37,192 nt of DNA, taken from the NCBI GenBank assembly GCA_008000375.1, contig SMOI01000287.1:1-37192 (forward strand), in the 5' to 3' direction. Positions within the stretch are counted from its first letter, which is position 1. Each line of letters opens with the position of its first letter. Below, in pieces: positions 30,050-37,192 of this stretch. The notes beneath the pieces were generated by a model. That model saw only the letters and a list, made by a program, of their open reading frames with translations, searched no databases and was not told the DNA's origin. Origin of the DNA: Poteriospumella lacustris. Its lineage: Eukaryota; Sar; Chrysophyceae; Chromulinales; Dinobryaceae. A program made the translations under genes and the position numbers.

Positions 30050-31633
30050 ATGCACCGGGCTGTTCATCCTTTGAAGATGTTTGCGATTGGGGGTCGAACG
30101 GCCTCATCGACGCTGACGCGCAAGAGTAGCACAGCTCTTGACCCTGGCCGACGACGCCTTCCAACGTCGCAGCTCATCTTCGACATACTCTTCTACGGCT
30201 ACTGCTGCCAATCGAAGTTGCTCACGCGCCACCTCCCCGCCTTTGCCCAGCGATACCCTCAATTCCAGCGCTGGGTATTGGAGCCCCTGTTCCGTCACTT
30301 GGTCTTTGACAAGTTCGCTGGGGGCGAGACTCTCGACGAGTGCTTTGCTAAGGCCGCCATGCTGCAGGAGCGGTGGGGCAGCGAGACGGCGGCTCTGACG
30401 TTCATCGTGGACGAGGCCGCCGAAGACCTCGAGGGCGAAGACGCTTTCGACATCGCTTTGCAGGGAAAGCTGCAGCTGTTTCGCCGCATTGAAGAGTGCA
30501 GCGCGAGGGGCCACGTGCGCGTCCCTTTCGTGCCGCTGAAGTGCTCGGCGCTGCTGCCCGGCGAGAGTCTGGAGAGGCTGACGCTCCTCGTCCGAGATCT
30601 GCCCGACTCTGGGAACCGGTCCGACGGGTTTGTCCGTCCGAATGAGGCTGATGCAGTGCTGGCGGACGAAGACACCTGCACGTGGGCGGGGCTCGACGTG
30701 GCGACGATGGAGGCCCTCATCGACCAGGCAGACGCGCAGCACGTCGCTGAGCGCGGCCAGACGGCGACAGGAGGCCGCTCAGGGCCGCTGAGAAAGGGCA
30801 TCGCCCGTCTGCACACGATTCTGGCGGACGCTCGTCGCCGAGGCGTCGCAGTGCTGCTCGATGCGGAGCAGAGCGACCGCCAGCCGGCGCTCGACTTGCT
30901 CTTTCGACTGCTGGCCCTGACCCACAACCGCTGCGACGAGTCGCCCGTCCTCTACAACACCTACCAGTGCTATTTGCGTCGCGCTGAAACGGCTCTGGCT
31001 CGAGATCTGAGCTTCTGTCGCGCGCACAACCTGCGATTTGCGGTGAAGCTGGTGCGCGGCGCGTATTTGCTGACGGAGCAGACGCGCAGCAGCGGCACCG
31101 CGACCGGCCCGCCGCCGGTGTGGTCTTCGAAGGCCGACGTAGACCGCAACTACGACACCCTGGCGCACAGACTCCTGGACCTCGTGGCTCAGGGCGATGC
31201 GTCGCGGCCGTCGCTTCTGTTCGCCACGCACAACCGCGAGTCCGCCACGCGGCTGTGCGTCCACATGACGCGCGGCCTCGGCCTGCCCGCCAACCACCCC
31301 GACGTGCACTTCGCTCAGATCCTCGGCATGGCCGATCTGCTGACCATCGGACTGGCCAACGGTGGGCTGCACGTCACTGGCTCCCCGTCGCACGGCGTCC
31401 GCGTCAGCAAGCTGCTGCTGTACGGCGACGTGAGCACGCTTCTGCCGTGGCTACTGCGAAGGTTGCAAGAGAATCAGGTGCGTCGAGACAAGGGAAGCCG
31501 TTGGTTGCCCGATGTCGTGTTTTAACCCCCACCCCCGCTGCCTCCGTGTGTGCGTTCACAGGACGGCCTCGGTGCGATGCAGCAGGAGGTGGCGCTCCTT
31601 CGCGCGTGTCTTCGCCATCGCTTCTTTCACTAA
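30050..31633 (+). CDS. PRODH: Proline dehydrogenase, mitochondrial
   Basis: An FAD enzyme that oxidises L-proline to 1-pyrroline-5-carboxylate, the first step of proline catabolism in mitochondria. Exons are 30050-31477 and 31562-31633 (84-nt intron, GTGCGT...TTCACAG, phase 0), giving 499 residues. The N-terminus is basic and Ser/Thr-rich with no acidic residue for about 30 residues, fitting a mitochondrial presequence. A second ATG at residue 10 could also be used. The (beta/alpha)8 barrel shows the family motifs YNTYQCYL, FAVKLVRGAYL, LFATHNRESA and FAQILGMADLLTIGLA, and the C-terminal LLPWLLRRLQENQ, matching the PYLLRRxxEN helix that carries substrate-binding arginines. The usual PYGP element is altered to LLLYGDVSTLLPW, with Tyr-Gly kept. 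It is monofunctional; no P5C dehydrogenase domain is present. Confidence 0.93.
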
Positions 31634-32082
31634 GGGCGCAGCCGACAGCGACTCTCGTTCAACACAGCTATGTGCGACTGCCTCTACCCCGCGCGACTCG
31701 AGGCAGACAGTCGCAGCGGTAGCCGCTGGTGCTACGGGAGGCGGCCCGCGTCGCCGTCGGGGGAGAGGCGTCGCCGTCATCGCGTTGTCGACACGACGAC
31801 GACGACGAGCCCGGCGGCGTCGCCAGCGTCGCCATCGACGAGCCACGAGCCACGAGTCGCCACTGGCGCAGCGGCCTCGTCGACTTGGGAGCCAGCAGGT
31901 TTGAGGGCTCGAGGCTTTGTTTTGGTGGATGTGGGTTGTCATTGTCGAGGTCCCATCGTTGTGTTGAGGCTGTCGCTGTCTCTGTGGGGCAAATTGCGCC
32001 GAGCGACTCCAGTGGCACGTCCACCTCATCACCTCTTCAATTCTGCGTAAATAACCAGCTTCCCTCTGCATAATTCCCGACT
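31634..32082. other. Intergenic region, no gene seen
   Basis: About 450 bp between proline dehydrogenase and the BMT5-like gene, holding the 3' end of one and the promoter of the other. It contains CGA/CGT-rich low-complexity sequence near 31790-31850. No domain-like frame was found on either strand. Confidence 0.5.
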
Positions 32083-33122
32083 ATGTTCGCATTTGCCTCC
32101 ACATATGAGTGCGCAGTACAGCAGTTCTGCATTCCATGCTTCTACAAGCTCTTTCCCACCGGCAAAACCAGTTCGGACGTGAAGCTGCCCCCCAATGTAC
32201 GCCCCGAGCTCTGTCCTCGCAGCTCCGGCGGCGATCAAGCTGCTCCCTTGTATTCGTCAAAGGCCAGAATGCTGACTGTTGGTGATGGGGACCTGTCGTT
32301 TTCTCGTAGTCTGGCGCAGCTGGGCTACGCAGAGAAGCTGACCGCCACCACTCACGAGTCTCTGCAGAGCATTCGTAGCACTTACCCCAACGCCGACGAG
32401 ATCCTCGGCAGCCTTCGCGACAGCGGCGTCACCCTCTTTCACGAGGTCGATGCCACCAATTTCGAAGGGCACTCGGCGCTACGGGAGCGGTCCTTCGACG
32501 TCGTCATTTGGAACTTCCCGTGCATCCGCGTGGAGAGGGGCGCCGACGGCCAGGTCTCCGAGTTGGAGATGAACAAGCAGTTGCTTCGCACCTTTTTTCG
32601 ATCGGTCAAGGGCATTCTTGCGGTTGGAGGTGAGGTCCACGTCGCGCACAAGACGATCGAGCCCTTCTCCTGGTGGGGGCTGTGCGACATCGCACTCGAG
32701 GAGGACTTCCAGCTGTTTCGAGAGATCGCCTTCGACCGCTGCAATTTCCCTGGCTACACCAACAGGAAAGTCCTCGACAGGAAGAGTTTTCCTTGTCACG
32801 ACGCGCGGGTGAGTGCTCCTCCTTCGATGTGGCTGCGTATCTCGCTAACTCTAGTCTGCCCCGTTAACAGTTGTACATCTTCACGCGCGATGCACCGGCG
32901 AAGCACAAGAGTCGCCTGTCGAAAAAGGTTAGGCTGGTTGACATGAGCGACACGGAGGTCGTCGCGCAGATCGACGGGGCCGTCCCTCGTTTAGGCAAAC
33001 AGAAACGCGCTAATCCTGCGGCGCATCAACCCGCAAACCTTCCAGCTTCGCGCAAACGAGAAGCCGACACGGCTTCACAGTCTCTCCCTGTGCATAACAA
33101 GAAGATTCGATTTGACGCTTAA
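32083..33122 (+). CDS. BMT5-like rRNA methyltransferase (DUF2431)
   Basis: A 325-residue SAM-dependent methyltransferase of the BMT5/DUF2431 family. In yeast Bmt5 makes m3U2634 in 25S rRNA, and the same type of role is inferred here. Exons are 32083-32808 and 32871-33122 (62-nt intron, GTGAGT...TTAACAG, phase 0). Motif I is LTVGDGDLSFSRSLA around residues 64-78. ATTHESLQSIRSTYPNADEIL follows, as in the family's second strand. The family's FNFPH motif appears as WNFPC at 143-147. LLRTFFRSVKGIL and GGEVHVAHK mark later core strands. The tail after residue 265 is basic (KQKRANP, ASRKREADT, HNKKIRFDA) and suits nucleolar localisation. It is the second of three plus-strand genes in a row with U2SURP downstream; spacing of about 640 bp argues for separate promoters. 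Confidence 0.88.
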
Positions 33123-33763
33123 CGGTCCGTCTTGTCCTTGTATCCTCCCCCGCCGCATTAACTCGCTCGCATCACGCACCAGTGCCCTTTCGCCAATCGC
33201 TGTTCTTGTGAACATCTTCATTGTGATTGGAGACATTAACCCTGGTGGAATGACCTGATAGATCCAACTCGATACGCTCAAACGTGCGTCTTGCAAATGC
33301 CGTGCCTGCTGACGACACTGCCGACAGGGGGACAAAACGCGATCAGCCACGATAAAAATCGGCTGTCTGAAACAGTGCAACAGTGTTGACTTCCCACCGA
33401 TGGCTGCGGTGAATGTACGGTGTTGGGCGCGAGCCAACTCGGGCCCCATTATTTACCAAACGGTTTGGTATGTTGAAGACACTCCCGGTAAGCTTATATC
33501 CGAGGCTGCTGTATCGACGGTGGACAGGGGCACAGTATTTGGGATGTGGGGACAGTTGGGTTGTTTGTGCTTCTGTGTCGCGGTCCTGTGTCACCACCAC
33601 CACAGCCGCGTGAGGAAGCCTGAAGCCTGAGCCTGAAGCCTGAACCGTGAGGCGTCCTCGTTCAAACGAACGGCGGCGGTCCAGCGGCCACACTTCAATT
33701 GACGGCCCCATCTTATCGAGTCCGCGACAGACGAAGCGGGTTCTGTCTGGGGCGAGGCTGACC
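33123..33763. other. Intergenic region upstream of U2SURP
   Basis: About 640 bp. Two minus-strand open frames of 125-165 codons cross it but show no domain and overlap neighbouring exons. A run of three near-identical CCTGAAG units lies near 33618-33642. The U2SURP promoter and 5' UTR should be here. Confidence 0.5.
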
Positions 33764-36700
33764 ATGTCGGGCGACGCTCCTGCCCTGCACAAGCTGACCG
33801 AGACCAAGCTCACGACCTTTGCAATTGGACAGGTCAAGAAGAGCCGATTTCAACGAGAGCGCGAAGAGAAGGAGCAGAAGCGGAAGAAGGATGAGGAGGA
33901 TGCCGCGATTATGTACGAATCCTTCGTGGAGTCATTCGAAAGTGGGCCTCCATCGACGTCGAAGGGTTTGAAAGAGTTCGTTAAGGGTGGTAGAGAGCGA
34001 TCAAGTGGCGAAGCTCAGCCATTTTCTTCATCATCGAAACCGAAGATGCGACGAGAGCTCGATTTGTTCATGGACGAGGCCCAAGTAAGCCTATTGCAAC
34101 GTTTTTCGACGTGGGGCAAGTGTTGTAACCCGTGATGTCAAGGATGTTGGCCCCAAGATGCAGCCAGCGAGCGTGTCCTCTTCAAACGTCAAGAAGTCAC
34201 GACAAATGGACGAATTATTCGACGAAATTAAGAACAAGCACGAAACCCACAACTTCAAGAGCCAAATCGGCCCTGCGCCACGTGGTCCCGTCGAAGAGAG
34301 GGGCTCTTTTGACAATGGCGACCCCACCACGACCAATTTATTCGTCGGGAATCTCAATCCGTTGACCACAGGTACGTGTGGTTTCTCGCTGATGCCGTAT
34401 GCGACGAGGGCTGATGATGGAGATGTTCTTAGAGGAGCACTTGAGCCGGATATTCGGACGCTACGGCTCCATCCTCTCCGTCAAGATCATGTGGCCCAGA
34501 AACGACGACGAAAGAGCGCGCGGTAGAAACACCGGCTTTGTAAGCTTCGTGAAGCGACGCGATGCAGAGAGAGCGTTAGCGGAGCTGAAGGACTCGGTGG
34601 TGGACGGTCACATTGTTCAGATGGGCTGGGGTAAGGCCGTCAAAGGCGCCGCCTCAACTGCTGGGGCTCCTTCCATCCCGGCTGCGACCCAAGCGACCAG
34701 TCAAGCCCCGACGAGCGGCAGCCCGAAGAGCTCTGCCGCTGACGTGATAAACATAGAGCTGCCGACCGATCCGCGGAGGAGATCGTTGATCGATATGGTG
34801 GCGAGCTACGTGGCAAGCGATGGCGAGGCCTTCGAGACGGTAAGTACCCCCGCCCAACGGTATAAGGAGACGCCTGTCCGATGAAGAGACCCACCAAATA
34901 AACCTTACGATCTATTTTGCCGATCGGAGTCTATGCGCGGCGAGGTTGGTCGCGTGTGCATGATTGACGTCGTCGCGTACGCACGGCGAGGGAAATATTC
35001 CTCGCCGTGTGCGGCGAACGCCGATCAACGCAGCGCAGCTGGCCCGCCGCGAAGGTGAAGAGCAAAACGGTGCAGAGGACAAATGCTGGCGTCGCCGACG
35101 ACCCCTCTCTGTCGTTGTGATGTCGTCTGACGCTGTTGACTGTTGGCATAGGCCGTAAAGCTCCGCGAGGCACAGAACCCCGAGTTCTCGTTTTTGTTCG
35201 ACACGGCGCCGCATCTGTCCCGCGACGCGCTCTACTATCGCTGGCGAGTCCTCGCCTGCGCCAATGGAGACTGCCGCGCCGGTCCACCATCGGAGCCCTT
35301 CGCCTTCGTCGCCTGGCGGGCCGACCGGCTCTACCAGCCGCTTGCGCACGGTGCCGTGTTCAGACCTCCGCTGCTGCCGACCATCTTGAATCGTGGTGCG
35401 CCGGCGGACGAAATCGGCGACAGCGCAGAGCGGCGCCAGAAGCGATCTCGGTCGATCGATGTCGACGCAGAGAGCCGCGAGGTCGACGACACCGCCGACA
35501 TCGGCGAGTGGTCGCGGCCTGCGCGAAAAGGCGGCCGAGACGGATCCAGCCACAAGCGTCGGCGGGGCCGTCGCGATGACGACGAGGACAGCGACGGCAG
35601 CCAAAAGGAGCGCTTTGCGAACATGACTGGTGCACAGATTCAGCGCTTCAAAGAAGCGCGGCGCCTCGCGAAGCGCCAGCGCCTTAGCCAGGACGACTAC
35701 GACGACTGGCTGGACCTTCTCGAGGCGCTGACGCTCTCGCGCAGCAGCATCGCCGAATGCATGGCCTTCGCGTTTGACCACGTCGACTGCTGCGCCGACG
35801 TCGTCGCCATTCTCCAGGCGAAGCTGCTGCCGCAGCTGCACCTGGCGCTCGGTGACGCCGAGAGCGTTGCAGTCGACGTCGTTCACCTGTCGCTGCAGCG
35901 CCACCTCGCTGAGCCTCTCCGCGAAGCGGTGGCGCGTGGTGTCTGGACGTCGCTCGAAGTGGCCGACGCTTTGGGCGCGATGGAGGCACCTGTCGACGTC
36001 GCCAATCGCTGCGGACACCACCCCGCCGTCTACGTCGCGGCGCTGTTCCTGCTGTCCGACCTGCTGCACAACTCGGCATCGCCTTTGCGCCACGCGTCGC
36101 ACTACAAAACGCAAGTGGAGGCGCTGCTGCCGACCCTGTTCCAGGACCTCGGCTGGGTGCTGCGCGAGGGGCAGCTTGGCCGCATGACGGCGGCGCAGAC
36201 GAAGGACCGCGTGCTGCGCGTGCTGATGACCTGGGCGGACTGGTCGCTCTTCCCGCCCGTCTTCCTCGAGGGCCTGCGCACCTTCTTCCTGCTGCCCGTG
36301 GCTCACGACGTGCAGGCTGCGACGAGCAGCGGCGACTCTGATGATTTCGCAGCGCTGCGGGCGGACGCCGGTCGCCAGTTGATCGCCTATCTCCAACGCG
36401 ACGCAGAGGCGACGGCCGTGACTACTGACGGCGCATTGCCGACGCGTGCGGTGTGGGCGACAGAGGAGGCGGAGCGGCTGACGAAGGTCGCGAAGGCACA
36501 CGGGGTGGCCGTGTGCGTGGCGCTGCTTCCACCTAGCGGCGCGAGTGCATCACTGCCGGCGCTGGTCTATCTGGCGGCGCTGCAGGCGAAAGTGAACCTT
36601 GTCGCGCAGAAGTTCGCCCTCCCCGCCACCGTTGCGGCTACCGTCGACCTCGGGGGCGGCTCGCCCGTCACCGCGGATGCTCACGCGACGCCGATCGAAG

Positions 36701-37059
36701 GCACCGCTGTTGTCGCCGGTGATCCGTCGGCCGCAATGCCTCGCGTTAACGAAGACATCGACGGCGTGCCACTGGCGGGCGCGACGATGGCCACCGACGA
36801 AGATATCGACGGCGTGCCCCTGACGACGGCGGTTGACGAAGACATCGACGGCGTGCCACTGACGACGGCGGTTGACGAAGACATCGACGGCGTGCCCCTG
36901 TCGACGGCGGTTGACGAAGACGTCGACGGCGTGCCCCTGTCGACGGCGGTTGACGAAGACGTCGACGGCGTGCCCCTGTCGACGGCGGTTGACGAAGATG
37001 TCGACGGCGTGCCCCTGTCGACGGCGGTTGACGAAGACGTCGACGGGGTTCCGTTGTAG
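33764..37059 (+). CDS. U2SURP: U2SURP/SR140, U2 snRNP-associated splicing factor
   Basis: A 954-residue homologue of the U2 snRNP-associated protein SR140. Exons are 33764-34084, 34143-34371, 34433-34839 and 35152-37059, with introns of 58, 61 and 312 nt. The first ATG in frame with the conserved N-terminus (TKLTTFAIGQVKKSRF) is used; the open frame upstream has no ATG. The RRM begins near residue 174 (TTNLFVGNLNPLTT) and contains SVKIMWPRNDDERARGRNTGF, almost the human motif. A SURP module follows (NPEFSFLFDTAPHLSRDALYYRW), then a CID-like RPR domain (DWLDLLEALTLSRSSIAECM through RVLMTWADWSLFPPVFLEGL). The C-terminus is eight (D/N)ED(I/V)DGVPL motifs, mostly in an exact 13-residue period, ending directly at the stop. 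Human SR140 has a few degenerate LDGVPL motifs followed by Cwf21 and RS segments; both are absent here. Confidence 0.93.
34897..34902 (+). promoter_or_regulatory. AATAAA polyadenylation hexamer inside U2SURP intron
   Basis: A canonical AATAAA 57 nt into the long intron and 13 nt after an in-frame TGA (34882-34884) that ends the read-through of exon 3. It could give a short, RRM-containing isoform by intronic polyadenylation. Confidence 0.4.
34982..35009 (+). other. Perfect 10-bp inverted repeat in U2SURP intron
   Basis: CACGGCGAGG at 34982-34991 is the exact reverse complement of CCTCGCCGTG at 35000-35009, with an 8-nt AT-rich loop. A second small hairpin, CGGCG-AA-CGCCG, begins about 3 nt downstream. 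In RNA these would form two adjacent stems within the only long intron of the window. The same bases are palindromic in DNA, so a protein-binding role is also possible. Confidence 0.7.
36751..37056 (+). repeat. 39-bp tandem repeat encoding DEDxDGVPL units
   Basis: Eight DGVPL-containing units. From the second unit on the period is 13 codons (39 bp): DEDIDGVPLTTAV changing stepwise to DEDVDGVPLSTAV. The later copies are nearly identical at the DNA level, a sign of recent unequal exchange or slippage. The array is coding and forms the C-terminus of the U2SURP homologue. Confidence 0.95.
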
Positions 37060-37192
37060 CGGCGAAGACGACGACAGAGGAGGACCCTCCTCGCTGATCT
37101 GTACATAGAAGGACCACAGATGTGTATATGTAAATAGAGTTCATTTAGTGTTTGTACATGCTCACTGCCGCGGATTGCCGACGCCCGACGCC
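37060..37192. other. U2SURP 3' flank
   Basis: 133 bp after the stop codon, AT-richer near 37120-37160 (TGTATATGTAAATAG), where the transcript probably ends. No further exon donor was found in the last coding bases. Confidence 0.5.

Noticed and set aside
33075-33837. Minus-strand frames of 124 and 164 codons upstream of U2SURP
   Set aside because: They overlap exons on the other strand and have no recognisable domain or splice support; the length is compatible with chance.

Overview
This window is nuclear DNA of a unicellular eukaryote. Ten protein genes can be assembled, nearly all with short introns (58-105 nt, plus one outlier of 312 nt). The introns have GTRNGT-like donors and AG acceptors. 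Genes lie close together on both strands and are all housekeeping or cytoskeletal in type. The lineage cannot be fixed from the sequence. An IFT-A ciliary subunit (TTC21B/IFT139) implies a ciliated or flagellated life stage. SMN, U2SURP and an SR protein imply a well-developed spliceosome. A stramenopile, rhizarian or other flagellated protist is my weak inference; a plant, animal or ascomycete looks unlikely.

Layout, left to right. A Tudor-less SMN-like gene (+, cut by the left edge) converges on ribosomal protein S4 (-, three exons, first intron right after the ATG). Next is a poorly resolved minus-strand reading region (about 2.1-3.9 kb), then a two-RRM protein with a long Ser/Pro-rich tail (+). 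About 3.2 kb of strand-asymmetric pyrimidine-rich DNA without a gene follows. It ends at a tRNA-Ala(AGC) that sits 62 nt upstream of a secreted BNR/Asp-box sialidase (+). A SETD9-like SET-domain protein (-) diverges from a 1743-residue CLASP-family TOG protein (+).

A complete Ty1/copia LTR retrotransposon (18012-23751) lies between CLASP and TTC21B. Its two 408-bp LTRs look identical and it has one uninterrupted gag-pol frame, so the insertion is recent. The last 70 residues of the polyprotein are encoded inside the 3' LTR.

Right of the element the DNA becomes much more GC-rich: TTC21B (+), an SRSF2-like SR protein (-), proline dehydrogenase (+), a BMT5-like rRNA methyltransferase (+) and U2SURP/SR140 (+). 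The U2SURP gene ends in eight DGVPL repeats and has an atypically long fourth intron with strong hairpins and an early polyadenylation signal.

Themes: RNA processing (SMN, RRM protein, SR protein, U2SURP), translation (RPS4, tRNA-Ala, BMT5-like) and microtubules/cilia (CLASP, TTC21B). There is no operon-like organisation; neighbours are linked only by shared intergenic regions. The items most worth a second look are the U2SURP tail and intron 4, the atypical copia termini and missing target-site duplication, the pyrimidine-rich tract, and the Arg-to-Lys change in the sialidase.
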